From Ancylostoma caninum (Eukaryota > Nematoda > Chromadorea > Rhabditida > Ancylostomatidae), in NCBI GenBank assembly GCA_037903475.1, contig JBAJFG010000357.1, positions 371,001 through 435,000 of the forward strand: DNA of 64,000 nucleotides. The letters run 5' to 3'. Shown one piece after another: positions 38,500 through 49,965 of this stretch. Position 1 is the stretch's first letter; each line of letters begins with the position of its first letter. A program made the position numbers and the translations under genes. Below the pieces are notes generated by a model. That model did not search any database. It was not told the DNA's origin and saw only the letters and a program-made list of their open reading frames with translations.

Positions 38500-39008
38500 G
38501 ATAATTGGCCTGGCAGCGCGCCAGATTCGTTGGATCCCCGCCAACTGGGCGTGGCCTCGCCGCTGATTGGTTGATTTTAGATTTGCGCGCGGAATAGGCC
38601 TTGCTCACATCGGCCGGCGTTCATTCATCCTAAAGTTTTACGTCTTTTAGAGTTGTTCTTGAGTATTTCTTAGACAAACATGCATCTTTTCGGTCAATTT
38701 AGGAGCTAGCGAAAGTTCTGGATAAGCTAGAACTTTTCTCTTGCACTACGTTGCGCATTTGCCATCGTTAATTTGGTGACATTGAGATGGTAATCTGTGT
38801 GTCGATAAAGCAATTTCTTCTGTTTTGAAGACCTATTCCGTGTACTCCATGTTCACCATCACTATGTTTTTGGCTGTGATCATATTCTTTTGCTTTGGAT
38901 GCAAAAAGTGACTCATTATGTCACATCTTTTCCTCCCACCATCCAGCATCATCTTTTTGCATTTGTAGCGTTTAGCTAGCAACTGTCTATAGTAAATGCG
39001 CAGTTTAG
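38500..39008 (+). promoter_or_regulatory. Promoter region and leader acceptor of the ANP32 gene
   Basis: A GC-rich island 420-510 bp upstream of the ATG carries two ATTGG boxes (38504-38508, 38566-38570), the reverse of CCAAT, and a TTTGCGCGC (38582-38590) matching the E2F/DP core. The start codon is immediately preceded by GCAGTTTAG, with the acceptor AG at 39007-39008, as expected for spliced-leader addition next to the ATG. Function is inferred from motif matches only. Confidence 0.45.
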
Positions 39009-41745
39009 ATGGAGGCACGCTACATTCTCGAGCTTCGTGACCGCGATCCCGCGACTGTGGAGGATCTTGTGTTAGATGGCTGCGAAAGTGCTGAAATCGA
39101 AGGTGTCAACGACAAACTTGTAAACCTGCAGGTAAACTTTTTGTAAATGGTGTTTCCATTCTAATAGAAATGGAACTAGTTGTTATAGATGAAACAGTAG
39201 ATATTGTGCGAATCATTTCCACTTATCTATTTAACTTAGCAAAAAAAAGTTTCACCGCATTATAATGGGTTAGTAACATCAGAAACAAAGCGTAGGCGGA
39301 CTTGAAATAAGGCGAGGTACAATGAAAAGGGAGCTGAATGCATAGACTACCCTTCTTTTGAAGCTCATACGTGCTGCAAATATGAGTTGAGAAGGGGTTA
39401 CCCGGGATAAACCTGATAAGGTAATGGAAGCAGTTTTGTAAAATGGAGAGAGACTCCGTACAAGAAAGCGATATCGAGGGTACTCGAAATCCACTGGCCA
39501 GCTACAGCTAAAGTCTGCGCTATACTACACGTGGAGTGTGGCACTATGCGTCTCGGTCACTGGCGACTGTGAGAGTGGTGCTTATCGATTCACTGTTGCA
39601 AGCGTTGGCTGTTGCCAGCGACTGCGTTGCATGGTGCTATACTCAACGTCTACTATACTGCCAGCCTAACAAATTAGGGATGAGGAGCAGTTGAAATCCG
39701 CTCGTTTTTCTCGACTCAGAATTGAACTGCTAGTAGTGGCACACAGCACATCGTAAGTGTGGAATAATAAAGAATCATGACCCCTTCGAAGAAGTCCAGA
39801 TCACAATTGCGAACGTACCAGCCAACAGGGTCCCGTCACATTCAAGCGCGTTTTCCCGCGCCTGCGTAGCGAGACTCACTGGTGTCAATGCAGCGCGAGA
39901 AGACACACAGTAGGCAGTATAGCTATCTCGCGGATTTCCTGTATGTACAGTGAATGTCAGTGGCCGTGGCCCATCTGCGGCCCCGAGAAGCACGACGCGC
40001 AACTGCGCCGCGGGAATCGCGAACGATGTTTTCTGCTGCTGTTATGCTATATCTAACAGCTTTTCTAATCGGGAAGAAGGAATAGCATCCCAGCAGCAGA
40101 CGACACTGATCCCGGTGCGCGGGGCGCTGACGCGTTGCGTCCTTCTCGAGGCCGCGGATGGGTCACCGCCATTGACGTCCACTGTATATACTATATGCTA
40201 TGCTGTTTCGGTGTTAGATTTGAATTCTATGTCCCCAAAAACCCCGAAGTCAAGCAAAATCTCAAACACCAATATTTGGGTGGGTGCTGCCTCTAAGATG
40301 CCAAAAAACGCTGTCGACATATCACAGATGTGACACTAGCGCAGAGTGTGATGTCATGCTCGCAAATAAGCGTCCATAGCAGTCCGGTAATCACCGAGAC
40401 TGACTCTTCCAGCTGCACTAACTTTGCACATAGACAATAAGTTAGCTCTACTTTCTCCATTTTGCTATAATTTGGTAGTCCGTTGCTCGAGAACATCTCA
40501 CTTCAAGGAATAAATCTCCATGCTTCAATACTAGTTGTATTTAACACAACTAATATTTATTATGTGTTTAACAAACACAACTCTTTACTGATTTCCGAGG
40601 AAACTTCTATGGAAAGACTTCATAGGTTTTTTCCAGCTACACAATGTCCAAGAGTAGAAGAAATGAAAAAAGCCTTGATCTATTATAGAGCCTCAGCATG
40701 GTTCATGTTGGTCTGCAAAGCCTGAAGAATCTGCCAAAACTTCCGCAGCTGAGCAAACTGGACATTTCTGACAACAGCATTGCTGGTGGGCTTGAGCACG
40801 TGGCAGACAACTGCCCAGAACTGCTTCATCTCAACCTTGCCTCAAATAAGTGGGTGTCACCTCATGAAAATAAATGATTCTCAATAATGCTTATTACATG
40901 GTTATAGAATCGCAAAAGTCGAGGACTTGGCACCGTTGAAGAAACTGAAATTGGCCGAGCTTGACTTGTTCAACAACCCTGTTACAGAAGGTGACTCTGA
41001 GAGCGAATATAGGTAATAATTTACTTTTTTTGCGTCTCCTTTTACTTGTTCCTTTCAGATGAATATAACATTGATGACTATATCGTTTTAGGTCCAAAGT
41101 TTTCGACATGATTCCATCTCTGCAAATTCTCGACGGAGCTGATATAAACGGTGAAGAGGTTGACGACTCGCTTGATGGAGAGGTGAGTGCCCATATTCCT
41201 GGCAAACTTCGTTGAACAGTTCCTCTTTCACATAGTTATAGATTCTCAATTTGAGATGATTCAATTCTTTTTTGCGAACCTTTCTTGATGGTATCAAAGT
41301 GATTGTTCCCTTTCATTACCATTTAAACACTTTCATCTTTGTGGTGTCAGACAAGAAAATTGAGCGAAGTTAATAAGAAGTATTTTAAAGATGTTTCCTT
41401 CAGGATGTTGGAGAAGGAGAAGACAGTGGGGACGAGTCTGGCTCCGACATTGATGGGCCTGGATTGAGCTATCTCGACAACAGTCAGCTTGTAAGTGTTC
41501 TTGGAATTAGTCATTCGTTATATGTTGTTTTTATTTCTGTTCATGTAGCTTTGCTTTCCTAAAAATTTCCCTTGGTTTCCACTTGATTCCTAGAATTCTT
41601 CCAGGATGAGGATGAATCGGAGGAGTACAAGCCTTCCGACCCAGATGTCAGTACTGATGATGCGCCTAAAAGAGGCCTCAAAAGACGTAACGAAGAGACG
41701 AATGGCGAAGAGAGTGACGTGAAGAAGAAGGCAGATAACGAATGA
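39009..41745 (+). CDS. ANP32-family acidic leucine-rich nuclear phosphoprotein
   Basis: Six exons encode 235 aa in agreeing phases: 39009-39131, 40689-40849, 40908-41012, 41092-41182, 41404-41490, 41605-41745. The N-terminal part matches the ANP32 cap and leucine-rich repeats: [17 protein letters not shown], then [25 protein letters not shown] and [11 protein letters not shown]. The C-terminal LRR cap follows ([17 protein letters not shown]). After about residue 156 comes a long Asp/Glu-rich tail, then basic KRGLKRR and KKK, a likely nuclear localisation signal. ANP32 proteins are nuclear histone-binding and phosphatase-2A-inhibiting factors; that role is family knowledge. The length is in the usual range. 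The first intron (1.56 kb) carries a foldback MITE. The start follows a splice-acceptor-like TTTAG with no room for upstream coding. Confidence 0.95.
39948..40184. mobile_element. Foldback MITE, CAGTGAATGTCAGTGG ends (copy 2)
   Basis: Left CAGTGAATGTCAGTGGCCG, right complement CAGTGGACGTCAATGGCGG, flanked by TA. The internal 'gttttctgctgctgttatgc' is shared with copy 1 at 14378-14620 in inverted orientation. It lies in intron 1 of the ANP32 gene. Confidence 0.8.
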
Positions 41746-42699
41746 GTGCTGCTACTATCAATCCCTCACCCTGTTCTCTCCTTCCTTCCTTTCTTACTGT
41801 CATTGCGCGCAATAACTTTCGAGATTAGAATCCTCATCCAGAGCTCTCTCTTGCTCATCGCATGGTGGTGTCCAGTTAGTTAGAGTGCAAAGGTTGTTTA
41901 TAATGAGTATTATTATGGTGTTTTTTCTGTTTGTTTCTCTCTATAATTATTTATTTTACGTGATCCCTTCGATAGGTTTTGTTGCGTATTGATATCGTTG
42001 AACATCTCGGTGCGGATTTGTAGTAAGGCGTGTTTTTCCTCCCATATGTAACATGAACCCCAATTAGGTGTGTGGTTGATCGACAGCTTGTCGTTTTGCT
42101 TAGAAAACGCCACGCCTTACACCTATCTAGGAGGCGCGGTTATCAGTTGATCTTATGATGTGTTACGTGTTAAACTTCTTCTCATGATTATGATGATCTA
42201 AATCTACCTTTTTATCTTGTTATTTAAGATAAAAGTCAACTCTCATGATAAACTGTTCTACGATGAAGAGCGTCGATTCGTTGTCATATTGCATAATATT
42301 GTTAGCTAACTGATAGTTGCTTGAGAACCCTACAACATATCCTTGAGAGATCATATATGTACAAGTGGTTCCTCAGGTGTAATATGAAGTGGCACCTAGG
42401 GTCATCACTCAGCAGCATATGTAGTAGGCGTCACCAAATAATGTCAGGGAGCGTGGGAAAATATTGTGATGTACGAGGAGCGGGTGACTTGTTGAAATGA
42501 ATTCATAGACATCAGTGGTGGCATGAGCAGAATCTTGCATTTCCTGATAATTAAGCAGATGACAGCTGTAAAAACCAACACTTTGCATTACTTTGTCTCA
42601 CATCTTGCACATACAGTCCTTGTGCACCGTCGGTAGAAGGTTTTCGAACGCCCCGAGGCTGCGGCGCGTACCGCTTGTAGCAGCGGTCCGAAGACGTTC
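41746..42699. other. 3' flank of the ANP32 gene
   Basis: It begins with a pyrimidine-rich 3' UTR-like stretch (CCTTCCTTTC near 41,785). No clear cleavage signal and no gene were seen. Confidence 0.4.
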
Positions 42700-43200
42700 G
42701 AGGACGGCTTTCGCGAGTATTAGGCCCAGATAAGCATTTTTCTTTAGCTTTCTTTATTGTTTGAAAAGTTTTTGTGCATTGATCGACATTGATCGGACGG
42801 CCAAGCAAGCCTCGCCTTTCACACGTATTGCCTGCGCATGCCTCAAATAGTCATTCTTGATTTTTTATGTGTTTTTTACTTGGCTTATAATGGGGCCTTT
42901 TATTCTGTTCGGAATCGTTGATATTCCATCTCGTTTCCACCACGTCCCAAGGTCCTTTTCCTATAAAGAAGGGGCTACCTGAAACAAGCAGCTTTCCACG
43001 GGCCCAAAAACAAGTAAAACACACAAAGATGACTGTTTGAGCCATGCGCGGGCAAGACGTGGAGAAGGCAAGGCTTGCGGGGCCATCCGATCAATATCGG
43101 TCAGCCACAGGCCTCATCATTACAAAAACATTTCAAATAATAAACAAAACCAAATAAAAACGCTTACCTGGGCCTAATCTTCAGTAATGGCGTCCTCGCA
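42700..43200. mobile_element. Foldback element with long inverted arms
   Basis: The left arm 'ttaggcccagataagc…tgatcggacggcc' (42,720-42,800) is the inverted match of the right arm 'ggccatccgatcaatatc…gcttacctgggcctaa' (43,075-43,178). Further in, 'aagcctcgcctttcacacgt' pairs with 'acgtggagaaggcaaggctt'. The exact ends are uncertain because similarity continues weakly outwards (GAGGACG). Open frames inside are products of the arms. Confidence 0.65.
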
Positions 43201-43361
43201 CAGCTGATCAAGCTGGGTATCAAACAAAAAACCTACCTATTTATCTTTGTAAATTGTGCAGTACAAACAGTTTTGAAAACATCGCCAGGATTCATTCGTA
43301 TTCTTCAGATTCTTTGCATAAAATTTTTTTCCTTCTGTGGCCCTTCACAGAGTGCATAATA

Positions 43362-43616
43362 TTAATTTCTAAGCTCCCTCAATGAGAGCTTCACTCCAAG
43401 GATATCTAAGGTATAGCATCCACTCCCTGCAAATTGGGGTATTTCAGCAAAAACGGATGCGAGGTACTTCTTAACCTCTTCAAGATAGTCAACGAAAGAC
43501 TGCCGTTCCACATACACCCCACTGATCACTGTCAATATGTCCACAAAGGTTGCATCGTACATTGTGCGGGTCCTACGGGTCGAATTTAGCCAGCCAAATT
43601 TTCGACGAAGGACCAC
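43362..43616 (-). CDS. Possible coding fragment, unknown
   Basis: An 84-codon minus-strand frame with protein-like composition (…FVDYLEEVKKYLASVFAEIPQF…). No domain, start or splice partner is certain. It lies between a foldback element and a cluster of GGTCAGCC repeats, so an origin in a degraded mobile element is as likely as a gene. Confidence 0.2.
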   Translation of the reverse strand: MVLRRKFGWLNSTRRTRTMYDATFVDILTVISGVYVERQSFVDYLEEVKKYLASVFAEIPQFAGSGCYTLDILGVKLSLRELRN

Positions 43617-43710
43617 GGTCAGCCACCTTCCTGTGCGCGGTCAGCCCGTTCCGCATTTCATAGTACCGCGGTCAGCCCGCGGAGCACACTTTGGTACCGA
43701 GGTCAGCCCA
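43617..43710. repeat. Four spaced CGGTCAGCC repeats
   Basis: GGTCAGCC occurs four times within about 95 bp with spacings of about 22, 31 and 31 bp. The intervening 'gtaccg.ggtcagcccgc' words are also related, suggesting a degenerate 31-bp tandem repeat. Confidence 0.5.
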
Positions 43711-44805
43711 CTCCATTATCTGAGTAGGTGATGCGGCCCGGCTCAGCAGATGGGCGGTGAAGCGTGAAGCAAGGATTTTTGAGAAAGACTGGACATTTTA
43801 CCGAACTAGTCCATTTCCAGTGAAATTACTCGTAGTTGAATGCCAGCGGGTTGGCTGCTGCGCGTGCCGTGCTTCAGTGCGTTCCAGTGGTTCGATACAT
43901 ATTGACCTGCCCTTGTGACGATCCTGACCGCACGCATATGCACTGAGACCCACACAACATCATGTAGCCGCAGCGAGCCTGGTTATACAGTTTGTAGCGT
44001 CCACAACTAAGAAACACACTGAAGCATTGCATGACAAATCTGCTCCTAGCCTTATTGTGCCGCCTCATCGCAATTGTATTCCAATACAAGCTCAACCAGT
44101 GGTAATATTCCATTCTGCTGGGATTTTTTCCGTAGTTTTTAACGTAAGATTATTCAGTGGAGGAGGGGGGGGAGAGAGAGAGATCCTGCGACGGGGTATA
44201 TTTCTTCAAAATGGTAGATTTGGTGCATTTTACAGGGCACGATAGTTGAAGGGATGGTAAAGAGAAAAGGAACCCGTTAAAATGTGCATAAGTTGAAGAG
44301 GGAGAAAGGAAAAACACGCAGTTGGCAAGACTTTAGATGGAATAGAATAACCATCTATCGTTTTTTTTTTCGACTGACAGCAGTGGATTTTCATTTATTT
44401 TCCTGAATTTTAATTTTAAGTCACAGTCCCTTCGTTTGGGTCGTGGTTGCGCTTAGTCGCACATGCAGTGGAAAATCCAGGGTAGTTTTGTAACGTGACA
44501 GTCGAATTAGGTCCATTACTTTGAGAATTTTTTTCTTTGTCGAATTTGCATTCTTTTGACTTGGATCTGTACTCTGATTTGTATTCTCCTCTTAGATTCC
44601 GTAATTTCTTTTATAGATTTATGATGCTTGCAGAATTTCGCCATATTAAAGCTCAGTTCACTTCCCGAATTTCTTGCATAATTTTGTGGTAGTTTCAACA
44701 GTATCTTTTGATTGAGTTCAATTTTTTATTTTCTCCCTCTAATCTTTTTTTTTCAGAATGTGTCTTCAGTGAATATTAATGAATCTTCATATCAAACTTT
44801 CAGAG

Positions 44806-47075
44806 ATGGGTAGGCCAAAGAACTCTGAAGCAGATCCGCTTCGTAAAGCAAAGCGTGGTAGACCTAGCAAGCACAAACGCGAAGAACACGTTGTCGTCCA
44901 CACTGGATTTGATGGTCACGCAAATGCACCTTGGTGAGCGCTGGTTTATTTTTTGGCAATTACTGGACATCCTGGTGTTTTCGAAATGGGAGATAAGTGG
45001 CTTGCCGTTTATCCCGAACTGGCCTCAGAATTGTTTTAATTTGGAATGTAAGAAAGAGAAAACCAACGAGATTCATGAAAATATTCTATTATTGGCATGC
45101 ACCTCTGAGAATGGGCTCTTATTTCAAAATCCTATAGAATACCTTTGTTCTATGCTTTTATTGTTTGTCTCTGCGCACCGGAACGCTGTTGAGTTAATGA
45201 CCTAACACGAATAAACCGCACGTTTTCCACCACTGTGGGATTACTAGTTCTAAACCCTTTAAATGAAAGGGTTCTCGCTGGAAGAAGCAATATTTTTGTG
45301 CCAAATGTTTTCAGGCGCAAAACTGTGTCGATTTTCAAACAGCCAGTGACATTGGTGCACACCTCTGGACGGGATAACAAGAAAGGCACTGAACAACAGC
45401 TCAAACGTGGTCTCACGAGCAATCGACCTCAGGAAAAACCTGCTCCTGTGAGAATTGAACTTGGCCTTATTTTCTTTCGATGGTCTATTACATGCTGGAA
45501 TTAGTTTAGGTGATATTACTGTTGACAGATTATGAAAGTTGAATTTATAGGTCATGTGGGCTAAGGCTCTGGAGAATGTGCAAGCTTTAATACCAACGGC
45601 GGTAGCTGACAAGGTTTGCTTCCAACTGTGTATTTTTTACCTATTCTCTAAAATGATGGATTATCCAATGCTTGCAATTTTTCCAAGATTCTTTTTTGTT
45701 AAGGTTGATGTTAATAAGACGGAATACCTCACTGAAAGTCTTCATCTTGCTGGTCGACTTGAGCGAGCAAGTGCCGTTCTTAACGAGCAAGCGGCAGCAG
45801 CATCACTCTTTACTAGCATTCATAATCCTAATCAATCGGGGTAAGTCGGCATATAAAGTTACGATTCCATATGACATTCACATCTGCGTGCTGAGAGCCA
45901 AAATATTATAGTTTTTGTTTAGTGAAGAATGCTGCCTAGCGCGAAACATCCGATATAAAGCGTTACTCTTCATCATACTAGATTTTGGCTCTCATTTTGG
46001 TTCCGCCTTATATTCGAATATCTAGATCCTTCGAATATTCGGCCATTTGAAGAAGAAGCCAAGTTATTCGAGAAAAAATATAGCAAGGTCAAGTTAAACA
46101 AGATGAGAACAAATTGACATAGCATAACGTCATGTCTGTGCTCTTGAATTTCAACCTTCAACCGCGTTTGCATTATGATTTCCTTCAAACATTTTTCAAC
46201 CTGATTTATTCTTGGGAATGGTATCAACTCATGAAAAACTTGAGCAGAACTGCGTTGTTCTTCGCTTCTTTTTGGAAATTTATATTCGAAAGAAGTACAT
46301 TTTTTTAAATAAATAAAATAAAATCTTTTCAATAAATTCGGGGAATTTCATGTAGAGTCAATCTTTATATTCCTGTTGTTTTTTATTCTTTGCACGATAC
46401 TTCAGAGCCTTTGGTCAGTCAGCCGATAAGGAAAAGTTGGAGAGTAACTTGGTACTGAATGTGAATCCAGAACAACCTCTTCTACGGGTAAGAAATTTTT
46501 ATTTACATTAACCCTTTTCATAATTTCGATCTTTGCGATTTTACGTTCCAAATTTCACTGAGCTAATCGGATGCGTTCTAAACCTTCCCAGTGCTAACGC
46601 GAAAAAAAGCAAGTGTTTGTTCAGTTATCAAGATACACATGTATTCGACAATACTACTGTTGTTTCACTGGTAAAAATGAGATTTGTTCGAGGACATTGT
46701 TTTGGTGTTTCTGAGACATGAAAACGATACAGTGAATCCAGTTTTATCCCACAGAAAAGCTACAGTTCCTTTTAGAAGAACTCCCATGCAGTTTAAGGAA
46801 TTTCAATTTTCCAATTCTGATATTTCCACATATTTATAGAGTGAGAGATTTTTCGATGCGTTGTTAGATATCCCACTGCAGCTTGTAATGGTAAATAGGA
46901 GGGAACATATCATCTGAGAACCCTGCAGTAGTGACCTAGTAGGTGATTATTGCTGTATTCCTCATAGTTTACATTATAGCCAATCTCGGTGCTACCAGAA
47001 GACATCTCAGCTCAGGAAAGGCGCGTATTAGATGCACGGAAGCGGCTGCAAGAAGTAATCAAGCATTTCGGATGA
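44806..47075 (+). CDS. mbd-2: MBD2/3-like NuRD subunit lacking the methyl-CpG-binding domain
   Basis: Six exons in agreeing phases give 212 aa: 44806-44933, 45315-45447, 45551-45613, 45704-45840, 46406-46487, 46980-47075. The conserved post-MBD region of MBD2/MBD3 is clear: RKTVSIFKQPVT, then WAKALENVQAL, the alanine-rich helix, LNVNPEQPLL, and a C-terminal coiled coil (PEDISAQERRVLDARKRL), which in MBD2 binds GATAD2/p66. In vertebrates this region anchors the protein in the NuRD deacetylase complex. The canonical MBD fold is absent: residues 1-42 are a basic segment with an AT-hook-like KRGRPSK. The ATG follows a CTTTCAG acceptor (44801-44803), and another strong TTTTTTTTTCAG lies about 50 bases upstream. 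An upstream exon encoding an MBD was looked for on the plus strand back to 43.7 kb and not seen. It is unlikely to be anything but the MBD2/3 family. Confidence 0.92.
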
Positions 47076-49305
47076 TCTCGTTGTCTTTTTATCCAGTGTA
47101 TTTATTGCCAAACAGGAAATTATTATGTACGTACTATTGTAAAAAGGGGATTTTTCGAGTGGTGGTCCGTTTAGTTGCGTCGCATCTTGCTTCTGTCGTT
47201 AACCTATCATTTTTGTAGCTGTAGTATTCCGTGATTTTATCCTTCTTTGTGAAATTGTTGTATGGCATGATAGCAAAAGGATCTGTTCTTTTTTTTTCTA
47301 TATTTGTGGTCGCAGTTCTCCCAACAACGGCAATGGAAATAATTTCTGTATTTGTCCTGTGCTGTGACGCACCATTCATCTGGTCCATTGAGGACAGCAC
47401 AGTTGAATACTCCTTTTCATGTGGTATAAATGGACTTGTCATTACAAGCTACTATTTTAATAAATTGTTCAGAAAGATCAAAGTGGTATTAATGAACAAT
47501 GTCATCCCTGGGGGAAAGAAACAAAGCGAGTGTGTGTGTGTGCTAGGTAACGATGCTGCTGTTAATCTTAAATCAATCAAAATATGTCAATCTTTGAAAG
47601 AAAGGTAAATTGTGTAGTCTTAGGCATTTTGGTAATATAATTTCTAATGATAAATCGAAGACTATCTCCTTTATCCATTAGGTTACGACATTGACGCCCT
47701 CTTCAGACGTGTGCGATAGATTTGCTACTAAGTACATTACAAGCACTGGATCATTTGCAACAATAATTTTTTAAAACTATTATGTATTATAACCAATATT
47801 TCTATTAATTTTTTATCCGGGTTCCCAAAATGACGAAGACCCCACTTCCTCATAACCCTCCTCCTAGCTGGGCACTTCTGCATCCGCCATAGGCCAGCGA
47901 TTAGTTTAAGACTAGGGCGTTAACGCTAAAAGCTACCGGATAAAGGAATTCCCAAACACTGAAAGTTTGACAATTGGGTAGTGGGTTACCCCTAGACCGA
48001 ATGAAGGTGGCTTTGCTCTTCTGGATTTGCAGGGTGCAGCGGGAAAAGAGGGTTGAGAGTGCATGAGCAACCTTTCACAGGGTACTAAGGCTAGGAAACG
48101 AATACCTGCACAAAGAATAGCGAACGATGTACTTTTTTGTGCTTGAGGAGAATGTAAACACACAGCATTTAATCTCGTCAATTTGTTGATGTACGAAGAT
48201 AGGAATGCAACTAATTCACGCGTTCAAAATAACAAAGTTTCAAAAGACAGCGGAAGTGTCAAATGATCAAAAATGTTTGCATAGATTCACGAGCTTGTTA
48301 GCACAGAGTGCGGGCAAGGGGTTTCACGAAATCTAGGAAATAAAGATAGGGAAGCTGCCGGGGAAAGGAAATTGTATCTCTTGATCATGTTATCTCCGTG
48401 AGAAGCCATAGATTAGCACACTAGAAATTCGCGTGCACTTCAATACAAAACAATACGAAATACTAGGAATTGTTGGCAACACGAGTGAAAATGCTAAGAA
48501 TCTGTAAGAAGTTGAGTTCATAGGGTTTATACTCGGAAATGGAACAATTTCTCACGTGAAAGGCTCGAGAAAGTAATGAATTGAACCATCTTCTATTATA
48601 GTACGATGGGTCAGAGAGCACAAAAACCAGAGAGTATTTGTTCTTGTTTACCTTAGGAGAATATAAATAAGATCCACCAAATTTCACGCTGTATAATACT
48701 TTTTTCTAATTATGTGGAGACATAAAAGTAGTTGGTCCCTGCCCTTTTATAAACTTGACTGTAGGCAGAATGGCTTCGAACGTTCTATATGATTGTGCGA
48801 AGTGGTCGAGGTGTTCGGCGTGACTGGTTACTTTATCGACTATGTGTGCCGTGTTAGGAGACCCAGGGCACAAAAATAGTCATGCATTCATGATTTCCAG
48901 TTCAGCTGTGGTGCCCCATTGACCATCAGTGATCCTGTGTTGGAGGACTCGGTTAAAACAGATACCCAGAAAAGGTAACATGAAATTACAGATCATTTCG
49001 GCATTAACCACGAAAACATACCTACTTGCACAGCATCGCGTGAGTATAGGAATACAGCGCCAGCTTGTGTGAGCATCTTTTGTCCTGAAAATGAATCCAC
49101 GATTAGGTAAAGAAGTCCGTTATCGGAGCAGAACTGCAAGCACCACATATGTTAACCACTCCCGTCATTGCTACTCTGCCCGCGACGCCTTGCAGTTACA
49201 GCTACATCTAGCGAGTTACCTTAAATTAGGTAATGCTGTGCATCTGGCGACACTGAAATGTGCGCTTCAGTGGTAATATTAGTACCACTGGTTGGGTGGT
49301 TATTA
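47076..49305. other. 3' flank of mbd-2 and non-coding stretch
   Basis: AATAAA occurs near 47,457 but is too far from the stop to be assigned with confidence. The right half of an hAT-type MITE ('gaccccacttcc…ttctgcatccgcca') ends near 47,892. No gene was seen. Confidence 0.35.
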
Positions 49306-49688
49306 TACATGTGACCGAAAGAAAAAAAAATGAATGATTTTGATACTATGGTTAACAATTTGGGAAATAGTTTGAATTTACAGATATTCGAGAACGAGAA
49401 GACCGCAAAGCTATTCTTCTTCATCATACAGCACTACATTGGTCCCTAATGCCAGTACATTTGAATTTTCTGTTTATCCGAAATATTCGGTATTCGAAGG
49501 CTGAAAAATTCTATCTCGAGAAAATGAAACGTTTGAATGTTCCAACATAAGAAACTAACACAATGTTGTAGGAAGGAGATGAAAGAGCTCAAGGACTTTC
49601 GCATCTCCGAATATCCGGACGTTTAAATTGTTTCCTAAATTGTTAGTCAAAGTTGCAAAATTATTCCGTTTTTATTCGGTCACATGTA
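49306..49688 (+). mobile_element. MITE, TACATGTGACCGAA ends (copy A)
   Basis: Inverted ends TACATGTGACCGAA…TTCGGTCACATGTA. Subterminal inverted blocks ('aacaatttgggaaatagtttgaat' against 'attgtttcctaaattgtta') and internal TTCGA/ATTCG words are present. It is homologous and co-oriented with 55047-55443, about 5.7 kb away on the other side of the Penelope-like element. Confidence 0.7.
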
Positions 49689-49915
49689 TGGTAGTTATAC
49701 ACAGAACAACATCAGCAGCTGGGTTGCCTCACGCCGGCGCTTTGTCGGGAATTGGACAGAATTTACTTTATACACGACGACGCAGGGTACAAACATCTTC
49801 CGGAAAAATTATATTATTTGAGGTGGACTTTTCTACCTCATTCTTCATATTCATTCATATCACTCTTTTCACTATCTTCCGTAGTGTTCACTGCTCCAAC
49901 CATACTATTTTAACT

Positions 49916-49965
49916 AAACCCTATAAAGCTCATGTGCTACCACACTTGGAATACGTAATAATATG
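49916..49965 (+). pseudogene. Scrap of a non-LTR reverse transcriptase
   Basis: The frame reads KPYKAHVLPHLEYV, resembling the conserved 'YKtYVrPhLEY' block that follows the catalytic region in CR1/jockey-type reverse transcriptases. It is cut off directly by the Penelope-like open frame. The match is short, so only suggestive. Confidence 0.35.

Noticed and set aside
39009..47075. ANP32 and MBD2/3 genes as one trans-spliced operon
   Set aside because: A 3-kb gap containing a foldback element is far larger than usual operon spacing, and the promoter-like island lies only before the first gene.
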